The notes under the pieces are model-generated. The model searched no databases. It saw only the letters and a list, made by a program, of their open reading frames with translations, and was not told where the DNA came from. Positions 1-9,618 of a stretch of DNA of 64,000 nucleotides are shown here, in pieces. Made by a program: the position numbers and the translations under genes. The stretch comes from Mytilus galloprovincialis (taxonomy: Eukaryota; Mollusca; Bivalvia; Mytilida; Mytilidae), in the NCBI RefSeq assembly GCF_965363235.1, contig NC_134842.1, positions 6,289,112-6,353,111 on the forward strand, in the 5' to 3' direction. Numbering within the stretch: the stretch's first letter is position 1; every line of letters starts with the position of its first letter.

Positions 1-193
1 CTTATATCTATCATATACATTTTTTGTAGATTTTTTCTAAACTTGCTTTTATCTTTTATACACCGAAACATTTTTGGATTTGATAAATCATGAAGGGTGA
101 AGACATTTTATACTAAATGTACAATCTTGTTTAAAACAACGGGTATCGGGTTATATGTGTGCGTGGTTTTTATTTTTAGCCGACACAATGGTA
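1..193. other. AT-rich flank, no gene seen
   Basis: I see no ORF, RNA gene or repeat boundary here. It is the flank of the TTAA element that starts at 194. Confidence 0.5.
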
Positions 194-2201
194 TTAAGGG
201 CATACAATACTGTTACAGGGGAAGTAATGACGTTACTAACGTAAATTGTTATTTTCGCGACGTCAAACTATGACTTATCGGGAAAAGATTCAGTTTTCGA
301 CTTATTTTTATCATTCAAACTTGTTTAACTTGAAAACGAGTTCATGGACCCCTCTGTTTTAAAATGCCATTTTGGTTTGATTACGTAAGAAGATTATTTG
401 TGTCAATTTTCATTAAAGCGTAAATAGTACAATTCTTTTTAATTTAATAAATATACACCCAAAGATGATTTTTTTTTCTACCTTCATGAACATTTGATAA
501 ATATGATTTATTTCTGAATAATTACATTAGATGTATGTTTCATCATAATACTTTATTCTGATTGGCTAACTGCACATCAGGTGTTATTACTAAAGCAATT
601 ACATCACTAAATAAAACTTTTCATTCATGATAACACGTGGTCCCACAATAAAGTACAAGTGTGAATTAAAGACCAAACAGCATATTCATTTCTATCAGTG
701 ATTTTTCCTTCCAATTTTGTGTGAAGGTGATGCATGATTTGAGGAACAAAATATGATAAAAAGAATTGGGGGTCACCGACTTAGTTTTGTCACTATAGCA
801 ACCTCAGTTTCGTGTTTTCCCGAATATTAACATAATATTTGCTTGTTATCTAAACTCTCTAAAAAAATGTTTTTTATCAAACCTACAAGCATTATTCTTG
901 TTTCACGTTAAACAGTAGATTTGTATCTTTTAAATATACAGGTTCAAGAGTTTATAGGCTCATACTGATTTGATCTTTAAAAATATGATTTATTTCATTC
1001 CCGCCAAAAATTAAGCGTAAAACTGAAAAACGTTTCAAGTATTAAAAAATATCTACCAGTGATTTCTTTATAAAAATTTAAAGAAGGAAAGTGCCATATG
1101 TACTCGTCAAAATAAAGCAAAAAAAAAATGTATGTCACCGACCTTTCAAAACGTTATGAGTAATTTTGATGTTTTGTTCGCGTTCGTTTTGAAGAAAAGA
1201 GTTGTCTTTTTTCAGAAGAATGCATCTGACGTCATAGTACAAAATTTCCTTGCTGGCACACTATTTGAAAAAAAAATTCGCAAATTGGACGTTGGAAACC
1301 CACATTTAAATTTCCAAGAATAACAACTATATTCACCTATTTTATTATCCGGTAATACTAGAGATTAAGCATGTATCAGTTTCAGATCTTTATGATGTTG
1401 TTGCCGCACAATATAAACCTCCAGAAACACAATCCGTCGGAATGGAAAATTGTTTGAAATAACCTTTCACACCGCTTTTGTATTGAAAGTCTGTTTTTGT
1501 CCTCTGTCCCACATAAGCAAAATTATTGAAAATAAAAAAAATGTTGAAATCCGTGAAAAACGCGAAATAGGACGTTATGATTTGACGTTTTTTAATTGCT
1601 AGAAACAATGTCATAGAGCTTTTATGTCGACACCAAGTTGCGTTAGCTGATGCGCATAAACAATAGGCTGTTTGGTCTTTAAATAAAACAATTATAGAAT
1701 TCGTGTTTTCATGATCATAGCCAAATAAAGTAATTATTAGTATTGCATGCTTCTTTTTGTAACTTCATATGGTTGTAAAAGCGTTGATCGTGCGTACATT
1801 TTTAGTATAAAGCGCTTCTACGCTTCATACAAACTGTACTTTGGTCAATGATTTTACACCCAAATGAAGTTACAAAAGAAGCATTCAATTCGAATTAAAA
1901 AATGTATAAATTTTTAGAAAACTTATAAATTACAGAACTTACAAATTATTTACCAAAAAAAAAAAAAACAGTTTGTGTTTATCTTTTAAAACAAAAAAAA
2001 AGTTATGTCTTTCTTTCGAAAAGAAAATACGGCCACACATTCGAATTTTGAGCAAATATACCAAATGTTTACCTCATTTTACTAAAAAAAGTAGCACATA
2101 TTTTTACTACATATTTGGTTAAAAAAAAGGTAACAAATAGTCTATATGGAAATTTTTATCAAATGTGAATACGGGATCAAAACTGTATTGTATGCCCTTA
2201 A
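194..2201. mobile_element. 2,000-bp TTAA-flanked non-autonomous DNA transposon
   Basis: TTAA at 194-197 and TTAA at 2198-2201 flank a body of exactly 2,000 bp (198-2197). The left end reads GGGCATACAATACTGTT and the right end, in reverse complement, reads GGGCATACAATACAGTT: one mismatch in 17. TTAA target duplication is the mark of the piggyBac superfamily, though the GGGC terminus is not the usual piggyBac CCC end, so the superfamily call is inference. Internal inverted pairs are also visible: about 664-688 with 1665-1690 (GACCAAACAGC / GCTGTTTGGTC) and about 1745-1780 with 1850-1890. The only ORFs are short (63 and 74 codons) and resemble nothing I know, so the element would need a transposase supplied in trans. 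It lies outside the part of the palindrome visible twice. Confidence 0.6.
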
Positions 2202-2239
2202 GACTAAAAAATAAGAAATAATTAAAAGGAATTAAAATT

Positions 2240-2600
2240 CTTTTTTTTTATTATTTTTTCTAAAATAATATCTTTATTGCACTTTTCTTTGCTGTTTTAA
2301 CAAATTACTCGACTTACAGTAGTTGGCCGAGTATCCCTGTGAATTAGTCACTGGATAACCAGGGAATTTATTCAGTGAATTCATATCTATAGATAAGTTT
2401 GTTTATTTTACAATTCATAGGTATTACATACATCTGAGACATATATTTTACAAATAAATATATTGTTTCATGATTACGGAAAGTGTACAGTTTTGTCCGG
2501 TTTTGTTTCTAAAGATTAAAATTTTGTGATCATTGACCTTAACCTTTTGGTATTAAGATTCAAATAGACAAAAAAGTCAGCGTATTAAGATTTCTCAATA
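2240..2600 (-). mobile_element. 5'-truncated 3' end of a Tx1/L1-like LINE
   Basis: A T-rich tract (about 2240-2263, a poly(A) tail on the minus strand) is followed by ATATCTTTATTGCAC, then blocks CGAGTATCCCTGT, AGTCACTG, CCAGGGAA and TTCAGTGAA. The same blocks in the same order follow the poly(T) of LINE B at 22803-22925. This is therefore a diverged 3' UTR of the same family. No coding part remains. Homology fades by about 2600. Confidence 0.6.
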
Positions 2601-3420
2601 ACCTCTTGATACCACGCTTTGTTTAAGTTTAAAGCACGGAATTTCCATTCTCTTCAAAGATATTGAATTATTTGGTTCTCTGTCTGACATAATGTTAACA
2701 AAATATAAAATAATTTAGAGGAATGTGGATTGGAAAACAAGCACTCTCAAAATAATTTAGTAGGAATAAAGCAACAAAAGTGAAAGGTAAAGATGTTTGA
2801 CCAATAGACTCGAGTATCAAAATATGAGATGGTAAATTTCCGAAATGAAAACATTTGTCTATGTTTGGCAATGTAAATTATAATAATAAGTGATAATTAT
2901 TTTTCACAAAATACATATTTTCTCTTAAAATACAACAAAGACATTACATCTTGTTGTTTAAATTTGTTTTGACAGGAATAGTCCAGCAGATAGGTGCAAT
3001 ATAGGAAGAAATTGTACACTTCGTGTTAAAGCATTAAACTTTGCTTAAAAATACTTCTATCTATACTCTTAAATTTAAGATATAAAGCAAAGCTGAAAAT
3101 ATTATTAACTTTTTATTATTAATCGTTATTAAGTTTTGATCAGAAACTTTAGTTTAAAGTATTAGAACTGATCTTTTAATTTCATTTGAGTCACATCAGA
3201 TGAGTTTCAGTCTTATTTTATAATGTTGAAGCAACACTTGGTGACGTTTGATCCACTTCCGGTTGCAATTTTGTGTTAAAATTAATGAAAAATATCGGCT
3301 TTTAAATTTCAAAAAGTTAAAGGAGGATGTTAAATAATTATTCAATTAGTTCTTTGGAAACCATTTAAAATAATTTTTTGGGTGAATGATATTGTTTCAA
3401 TTGTTTTTTTTGAATATAGA
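2601..3420. other. No recognisable gene
   Basis: AT-rich DNA without a supported ORF. Position 3421 is where mirror symmetry with the window's right end begins only because the window ends at 64000. The palindrome may extend further on both sides. Confidence 0.4.
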
Positions 3421-3589
3421 TGGACCTTTCACTTTATAAACAGTCTAAATAACAATTCAAAGTTAGATCTAAAAAAAACTTGAGACATCTGATGGTCAAA
3501 AACCACGAACATCTTCTTCGAATGTTGAGGATATTCTGACTGGACTATGTACAATTTGTCAAATTTTGACAATAGAATTACTGCAATGC

Positions 3590-3935
3590 CTCAACAATGC
3601 GTATTTATAGTGACTTGGATGGAAAGGTTCTCATTTGCATTCATACCAAATTTCCTTGCATTTAATTCTTGCTTATTTCTCTGATGTCCTTGAAAAAAAA
3701 TAAAGAAGAGATAGTATACTTGCTTTAAAAGATAACAAAGGAACCGCCCTTCAGAGAAATTCTGTTATTCTGTTATTGTGTTATTGTGTTATTGTGTTAT
3801 TCTGATGTATAATTGAACAACTATATCAGAGAAGTTCAATCATTTCGTTTAAAAAGGCAGGTCCATCGAAAGAATTCCGCCAACATAAACAGCTCTATTT
3901 CATAACACATAACGTTCTATCCATCAAGTGGATGG
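3590..3935. repeat. SINE-like fragment and TGTTATTG microsatellite
   Basis: At about 3600-3660 the minus strand reads GAATGCAAATGAGAACCTTTCC followed by ATCCAAGTCAC, resembling the head of the SINE seen better at 35072 and 39845. At 3763-3803 there are about five TGTTATT(G/C) units. The mirror is 63619-63658. No gene is seen. Confidence 0.4.
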
Positions 3936-4253
3936 GTGTGGGGTGAATGTCTCAGCTTGGAATCACAATTGCATATCCCAAATGCGTTTGGATTGAAAGA
4001 CAAAAGCGACCAATGGAAACAATTTTTAACGACATATCAGAGGCATTATATTCATGTCAAGAGTTTATTCACAAGTTTAGATGAATATACATTTTGTAGG
4101 TCTTTTAACAATATGAGAAAAACTATAAAATTGAAATCTCAGTTTGTTCTTGTAAATGAAATAAAAAATAATTGTTTGTATACACTACAATACTATAATA
4201 AGTTAATGAATGTGGTGGTATTAGTATGTTACCATTCAGATACACATGCATAA
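3936..4253 (+). CDS. Hypothetical 105-aa ORF, left copy
   Basis: An ATG-started ORF of 105 codons with no signal peptide, membrane segment or motif that I recognise. The middle has basic and aromatic residues (TTYQRHYIHVKSLF). The right-arm copy keeps the frame with one difference (IKNN to INNN). Arms this similar preserve most frames by chance, so conservation is weak support. No polyadenylation signal or splice site was identified nearby. It could be an exon of a larger gene or a chance ORF. I assign no function. Confidence 0.25.
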   Translation: MWGECLSLESQLHIPNAFGLKDKSDQWKQFLTTYQRHYIHVKSLFTSLDEYTFCRSFNNMRKTIKLKSQFVLVNEIKNNCLYTLQYYNKLMNVVVLVCYHSDTHA

Positions 4254-4770
4254 GCCAGTGTTTATTTTCTGATGATTTTGCTAATCAAAATCCAACATTC
4301 ATTGTGTAAATGAAAATACTACTAAGTGTGTGTCAAACTGAATTGATTATATTAAACGGCACACGACAGTGAATATATATTATTAATATAACCTAGCAGT
4401 CAAACAAACATTTTTTGATATCTTTACGATTTTTTCAATGATAAGTATGCACTATGAATGCATGTTGTCGTTCATTTGGGCTAGAAAAGGACGACGTGTT
4501 TCGTGATCGTTTTCTACCATGTGCACTGCCTTCTGGTTTGCTTCAGATAGGCAAACATATAGGAAACAATAAAATTCTTTTTATTTAGTTTGAATACAAT
4601 TTAAAACATAAAGAAACAGCAGAAATAAAACGTCCAAGATTTTTTTAAAAGGCTCATTTCTCGATCATGATTGAAAATCCTACTTGATATTTAACAAAGA
4701 ACCATTCCATAATTGTAAATGACTAACTTTTGAATAAAATAGTTCGTGTAAATAAGATGGCATTGTATAC
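4254..4770. other. No gene recognised
   Basis: AT-rich sequence mirrored at about 62650-63167. Nothing recognisable on either strand. Confidence 0.4.
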
Positions 4771-4810
4771 AATAAACTCATCATAGATACCAGAACTAAC
4801 TTTATTTATA

Positions 4811-4849
4811 TACGCCAGACGCGCGTTTCGTCTACAAAAGACTCATCAG
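4811..4849 (-). ncRNA. Hammerhead-ribozyme-like core, left copy 1
   Basis: Minus-strand order: CTGATGA, 3-bp stem II GTC/GAC closing a 7-nt loop, GAAA, then ACGC-loop-TGCGT/GGCGT forming stem III, then A as the residue before cleavage (a GUA-type site). This is the order of a type I hammerhead. Stem I, between the bases before CTGATGA and those after the cleavage site, is weak by eye, so activity is not established. Confidence 0.5.
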
Positions 4850-5187
4850 TGAAGCTCGAATCCAAAAAAGTTAAATGGGCCAAATAAAGTACGAAGTTGA
4901 AGAGCATTGAAGACCAAACTTCCTAAAAGTTTTGCCAAATCCAGCTAAGGTAATCTATGCCTGAGGTAGAAAAGCCTTAGTATTTCGAAAATTCACAATT
5001 TTTGTAAACAGTTCATTTATACATTTATAAATATAACCATATCAATGATAATTCATGTCAGCACAAAAAGTGCTGACTACTGGGCTGGTGATACCCTCAG
5101 GATAATAACTCTCCATCAGCAGTGGCATCGACCCAGTGTTTGTAAATAAACTCATCATAGATACCAGGACTATTTTATATATATATA

Positions 5188-5226
5188 TACGCCAGACGCG
5201 CGTTTCGTCTAGAAAAGACTCATCAG
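5188..5226 (-). ncRNA. Hammerhead-ribozyme-like core, left copy 2
   Basis: The same core as at 4811-4849, with stem II loop TTTTCTA and stem III ACGC/GCGT intact. It is followed downstream (lower coordinates) by a TA run instead of TATAAATAAAG. Confidence 0.5.
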
Positions 5227-5530
5227 TGACGCTCGAATCCAAAAAAGTTAAAAAGGCAAAATAAAGTATGAAGTTGAAGAGCATTGAAGACCAAAAGTTC
5301 TAAAAGTGTTTGCCAAATGCATCTAAGGTAATCTTTGCCTGAGGTTGAAAAGCATTAGTATTTCAAAAATTCAAAATTTTGTTAACAGTTAGATTCATCA
5401 GTAAAATAAATAAAAACGCAAAAATCAATATGCACAATTAACATAGACTTGAAAGGAAAATAAAATTTGTCTATAACAAGATAAATTCAAACTACTAGTA
5501 CTGAAAACTTCATTTGACTATTTCAATTGC

Positions 5531-5545
5531 AGAATTAATAGAAGG
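5531..5545 (+). promoter_or_regulatory. Probable 3' splice site and leader of the secreted gene
   Basis: CATTTGACTATTTCAATTGCAG ends at 5532, thirteen bases before the ATG at 5546: a pyrimidine-rich tract plus CAG acceptor. It implies a 5'-UTR intron, with an upstream leader exon I could not place. The mirror acceptor is at 61889-61890. Confidence 0.5.
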
Positions 5546-6292
5546 ATGATTTCGATATATTTTTGGTGTTTCATTGTATTGGGGACCTCTGGAACAGGAA
5601 TGGTACATGCCAATGATTCGAACAAGCTTCAAAATGTTAAAGCTGTGATTGCTATAGCTGACAAAGTAATTGACTTTTACGACCATCACACTGAATGTGT
5701 AGGGGTATTGATTTGTATTTTTGCTGCAGTACCACACTCTAAACGCAATCAAATGTTGAGCAACCCGTTAGGTGTCCTTACAAAAATTGCAACCGACAAC
5801 GGACAAGATCGTTACAGTTCGTTATATGCAGAAGCCAAGCAATTATTAGCTGAATATCCGAATATTGAACATGTTTTAAATGCAGCTAAAAAGGGATACT
5901 CCGTAAAAGATAGTGATGAATGTGAATCTATGTACTCTAAATGTCCATATGAGCCAAAGGAATTGCTGGACACTGTCAACGATTTGGGAGATGTTACCAC
6001 ACTATTGTCTAAGAATGTGTTTGGGAAAGTCATCGCAGATGCAATTGAATTTAACAGCACACAAGTTGGAAAGCCTCAAACAAATAATAGAGAAAAAAGA
6101 TCATGTGACCACGAAGCATTAAAGGATAGTTGCACTGCTCTTGGAGCTACTTGTGGAGTAGTGACTGCAGGATGTGCAATTTGTACCTTTTTTACATTTG
6201 GAGCATGTGCAGCGCTCTGTGGTGAAGCTGCAGTTGGGACGTGTGGAGCAGCCGTTGCTGGTTGTACTGTTGCTAGAGGTGTATGTAGATAA
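5546..6292 (+). CDS. Secreted cysteine-rich preproprotein, left copy
   Basis: A 248-aa intact ORF. Residues 1-22 form a typical signal peptide (hydrophobic core FWCFIVLG, small residues before a likely cut after VHA). An N-glycosylation sequon NDS follows directly, and a second (NST) lies near residue 170. Residues about 23-180 form a soluble, mostly helical-looking pro-region with two spaced cysteine pairs. A dibasic REKR site at 182-185 would suit furin and release a C-terminal 63-residue chain with ten cysteines at 2, 11, 18, 25, 28, 36, 40, 48, 55 and 62, rich in Gly, Ala and Val and very hydrophobic. The coding part is intronless. The 5' context suggests a UTR intron, and AATAAA lies 114 bp past the stop. 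I do not recognise the family. A secreted peptide, possibly defensive, is inference only. Confidence 0.8.
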   Translation: MISIYFWCFIVLGTSGTGMVHANDSNKLQNVKAVIAIADKVIDFYDHHTECVGVLICIFAAVPHSKRNQMLSNPLGVLTKIATDNGQDRYSSLYAEAKQLLAEYPNIEHVLNAAKKGYSVKDSDECESMYSKCPYEPKELLDTVNDLGDVTTLLSKNVFGKVIADAIEFNSTQVGKPQTNNREKRSCDHEALKDSCTALGATCGVVTAGCAICTFFTFGACAALCGEAAVGTCGAAVAGCTVARGVCR

Positions 6293-6405
6293 ATGCAACA
6301 ACATGTGAATCATTAGTGAGTCATCGAGATGTTTCTGATCTTCTTGATTTGAACGCTATATTAAAGATCAGAAAGCATGTTCTTTGTTTTTAGCATAATT
6401 TGGTC

Positions 6406-6411
6406 AATAAA
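6406..6411 (+). terminator. AATAAA polyadenylation signal
   Basis: The first canonical signal after the stop codon at 6292, giving a 3' UTR of about 130 nt. Mirror at 61010-61015. Confidence 0.6.
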
Positions 6412-6828
6412 ACAAACTATTCTAATGATGACATGTTATACTTAAACGCTTTATAGTCTATGATAAATATCTGATGCTAATTAAATGTAAACTTTAAGCA
6501 TCTGTACAGTGTATTGTTGTCTTTTTTGTTTGGAACAACTGTCTGAATAATATATTCTCAGAATATACTCCTTTGTTCGTGGCAAGAAAAGGTACATACA
6601 TGTTTTAAAATGAATCATAAAAAAATAACACATTACAAATGAAAAGTAAAAAGATCCCGACGGCATACTTTATAAGTAAAATATAAAAGAAAAACAAACA
6701 AGAAACAAACCCTGCAAAACTAACAATGTAGACATTGAGAATCCCATTAAATCCGGGATTAAACTCAGGTGATACGGAAAGTCAGGCAGTTCTTGCTTCT
6801 TATGATAATCACATGTTTTTATTCACGA
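6412..6828. other. No gene; trace of a dispersed repeat
   Basis: Around 6745-6800 the text AACTCAGGTGATACGGAAAG recalls the AACTCAGGTGCTCCGGAAGG block of the repeat at 8977-9232. Nothing else is recognised. Confidence 0.35.
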
Positions 6829-7023
6829 TCAAATCAGGTAACAAGTCTTATTCCAAGGAGAAAAACGAGATAACAGTATAAAAAAGAGAGTAGGCTCTGT
6901 ATCATCTGTGAACGGACACTCCGTAATGATCAAGCAGCTCTTCATGGCGACAATAATTATGATGAATGACAGCTGGGTAGCCTTAAAGAAAGCAATGCAA
7001 ACAATAATACTGTTTACACTCAA
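6829..7023 (-). pseudogene. Reverse-transcriptase C-terminal remnant
   Basis: On the minus strand one frame reads HEELLDHYGVSVHR, resembling the (D/E)LVDRYGISVSQM tail of the retroelement fragment at 16966. The flanking frame is broken. It is a short fossil, too small to place with certainty. Mirror 60398-60592. Confidence 0.35.
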
Positions 7024-7214
7024 ATTGAATCTTTATTGCACATATTGCTGTTTAACAACACAACTTTATATACAGCATTCCATCAAGTACCTCTGTTAAA
7101 TTTACCAAAAAATATCAAAGGGGAATATCAGCAAAATCAACTATAAGTAGCATTAAGATCAATATCTGAACACACAAAAAGTAGAATAACAAAATATACC
7201 GAACTCTTAGTGAA

Positions 7215-7420
7215 ATTTAAAACTGAAAGTCTTTAATAAAATGACAATACCAAAAGCTCAAACGTATCTTACTAACGGAAAACAACTGTCATATTTCTGA
7301 CTTTGTACCGGGCAATTCCTTTATGTAGAAAAATGGTGGATTAAACCTAGTTTTGCAGCTAGCTATTACTCTCACTTATATGGCAGTCAAATTGAATTAC
7401 ATTATATTAACAACAATGTA
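7215..7420 (+). repeat. SINE-like dispersed repeat (AACAACTGTCATATT family)
   Basis: Ordered blocks: AAAGCTCAAAC, CGGAAAACAACTGTCATATT, CTGACTTTGTACCGGGCA, GTAGAAAAATGGTGGATTAA and AGCTAGCTATTACTCTCACT. The same blocks recur at 29487-29700, in diverged form at 32840-33010, truncated at 42365-42467, and mirrored at about 60005-60210. I know it as a common mussel repeat. Confidence 0.65.
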
Positions 7421-7585
7421 TAAGCAAACTAAACAGACATAATAGGTAAAAACGTCAAAAATTGGGGCACAGCTGTCAACATTGTAATATATAATTTTAT
7501 CACTATAAAACAAATAACAGAATCAACAAAGACACACACAATGGTCTATAGACAATAAACATAAGCAAAAATTAAAGACAATTAA

Positions 7586-8476
7586 AGGTATTTCCACCAG
7601 TTAATATCTATTTTGATATTAAAATATAAAAAATCAGCCTTAAATGTCAGTTCATATGGCTTTATGATGTATAGATATGAATTTAAAGGAAAGGTCAAAA
7701 TCTAGAACGTCAAATTAACCTATGACCTTGACCTCAATTTCAAGGTCACAAACTGAGGATTTCAAATCAAAAGACCCTAGTCTCTAATATGTATGGTTAA
7801 TAAGTTATATCACTTTAAACATAATTTAAGATATGATAGGGGCTAAAACTCCCATTCATTGTTTACGCACCCTTTCAACTAAAATTATTCAGTTACCACA
7901 TGTCGCAACTAACAATTTATACAAAATAATTTGTCGATATCTTCTAAGGTTAATGAAAATGAGTGAAAATAAGACAAATTCAAAAATTAGAATATGACCT
8001 TGACCTTTGACCTTGACTTAATTTTCATTTTTTTGGACCAAGGACCTCAAATCAAAAGATCCTAGGTCTCTATCACTTATGGTGTTCCAGTTTAAAATAC
8101 ATTTCAAAATTTCAAATACAAAAAGGGAAATAACTCTCATATGGAGCGTTCATATTGCTTCGGTCGAAATTGGACAAATCATGCTAAGGATATAACGAGC
8201 AATTTTATAAAATAAATTTGTTGTAATTTTTTACGGTTGCGAAGGAGTTGTGGACACAAGGAAAACAGTGTTTGGGGAGATAACTCCTACAAAGAAAAGT
8301 ATTCGGTTACGCAGGGTAAATTTCAAAAGTGCATAAACTGTTCGATATCATATACCAAATATCTAAACGCCATATTGCGAAACAAATGTTTATCGCAAGA
8401 ACAAAATTTGGCGGAAGAAAAAAAAAATAATCAGAAGAAAAACAATAGGTCTTTCCACAGAAAAGTGGAAAGACCT
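7586..8476. mobile_element. 891-bp TIR element with TGACCT half-site arrays, left copy
   Basis: The left end AGGTATTTCCAC (7586-7597) is inverted at the right end as GTGGAAAGACCT (8465-8476). The right end also forms a 12-bp-arm hairpin (8447-8476). Inside are two diverged direct copies of one block, each with TGACCTTGACCT-type runs: 7723-7734 and 7995-8019. TCAAGGTCA at 7740-7748 matches the monomer site recognised by ERR and FTZ-F1-class nuclear receptors. No target duplication is clear and no transposase is encoded. Confidence 0.5.
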
Positions 8477-8502
8477 AATAATACGATATGATATAACAGA
8501 AT

Positions 8503-8503
8503 G

Positions 8504-8536
<33 letters not shown>
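8503..8536. repeat. (TA)n microsatellite
   Basis: About 16 TA units. Mirror at about 58885-58912. Confidence 0.9.
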
Positions 8537-8537
<1 letters not shown>

Positions 8538-8976
8538 ACGGAGTATAACATATTCATCGAAAGATATATAGTGATAATGGAAATTACATTTCAATGACAC
8601 TTATACATAATAATTCACTATTGAATTAATTAATGACTTTATCCAAGGGTTTCCATTGCATGTTAAAATCTGTTACACCCATATTTTTTGAGAAATATGT
8701 TTTACTAAAATAAAATTTTCTTTGATATAGTTTTTAAGTCCCTCTATGTGAAGTTTTCCCTCTTGCATCTTAGATCTTTACTAGTAAAATGACTTTATTT
8801 TTATAACATTTAGTTTATAGTTATCATACAGACCAAACATGACTATATCCACATTAAGTGGAATTTCAATATGGGTTGTTTCAAAAATCCAGGCATTCCC
8901 GCCCAACTTGTCCAAATGATTAGTTAATGTTAACGATTAGAACGATTCCCGGCCCTGTACTTATGAAGTCGCATTT
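8537..8976. other. No gene recognised
   Basis: AT-rich, mirrored at about 58440-58880. No ORF, RNA or repeat end is seen. Confidence 0.4.
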
Positions 8977-9232
8977 TCACATGCAATTATTTATAACAAA
9001 CGTTCTTAAAAGAGGGACGAAAGATACCAGAGGGACATTCAAACTCGTAAATCGAAAATAAACTGACAACGCCATAGCTAAAGACGAAAAAGACAAACAG
9101 GCAAACAATAGTACACATGACACAACATAGAAAACTAAAGAATAAGCAACACAAACAACACCAAAAATTAGGGGTGATCTCAGGTGCTCCGGAAGGGTAA
9201 GCAGATCCTGCTGCACATGTGGCACCCGTCGT
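8977..9232 (-). repeat. Dispersed mussel repeat R1, left copy
   Basis: Minus-strand order: CGACGGGTGCCACATGTGCA, GCAGGATCTGCTTACC, GGAGCACCTGAGATCACC, TATGTTGTGTCATGTGTACT, ATGGCGTTGTCAGTTTATTT, TCTGGTATCTTTCGTCCCTC. I recall this as one of the most frequent mussel repeats. The 82-codon ORF inside is a by-product. Other copies are at 36055-36180 (part), 40695-40935 and 58191-58438. Confidence 0.7.
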
Positions 9233-9618
9233 GTTGCTTTTGTATTGTAATCATATGATTGGTAGCCTTATAGAATAGAATAGAATAGAATATTTTTATT
9301 TCTCAAATTACAGGGGCCATAAAGGGCATAAAATCAGATACAATTGATTTACATAATTGGTAACAACAACAATAGAGGCATATACATATATATTTGGAAT
9401 ATAAGCATTGGTCAGAATCAAGCTAAAAACCACATATATATTGTGAATAAAAGAATAATAAAATTACATTATACTTGTATATGTATTTATTCTCAAATTA
9501 TTTACTTGACTTAGTGTCAGTGTTCATACCTGATCTCCTTAATTCAAAACAGTCACAAATATAACAGCCCAGTTTTTCCATAAGAGTGACATTTTCTTGG
9601 GTCAAGAGCCATAAAAAT

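Larger units (their letters stand above)
4771..5395 (-). repeat. Tandem dimer of ~374-bp repeat carrying hammerhead-like cores
   Basis: TCATAGATACCAG occurs at 4781 and again at 5155, giving a period of 374 bp. Each unit, read on the minus strand, has CTCTTCAACTTC, then GATTCGAGC, then the motif CTGATGAGTC...GACGAAACGCG...GCGTA, then CTGGTATCTATGATGAGTTTATT. I know this repeat from memory as abundant in mussel genomes. The 80-codon ORF across 5042-5284 is a translation of the repeat, not a gene. Partial copies lie at 36930-37085 and about 37625-37660, and a mirrored dimer lies in the right arm. Confidence 0.75.

Noticed and set aside
5042..5284. 80-codon ORF
   Set aside because: Translation of the hammerhead-bearing repeat.
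5812..6313. Several short ORFs on both strands inside the secreted gene
   Set aside because: Shadows in other frames of the 248-aa CDS; the Ser/Thr/Cys-rich 64-aa frame is simply the reverse strand of the Cys/Ala/Gly codons.
8977..9225. 82-codon membrane-protein-like ORF (mirror at 58195-58437)
   Set aside because: Hydrophobic only because the R1 repeat is T-rich; the same DNA occurs as a non-coding repeat elsewhere in the window.
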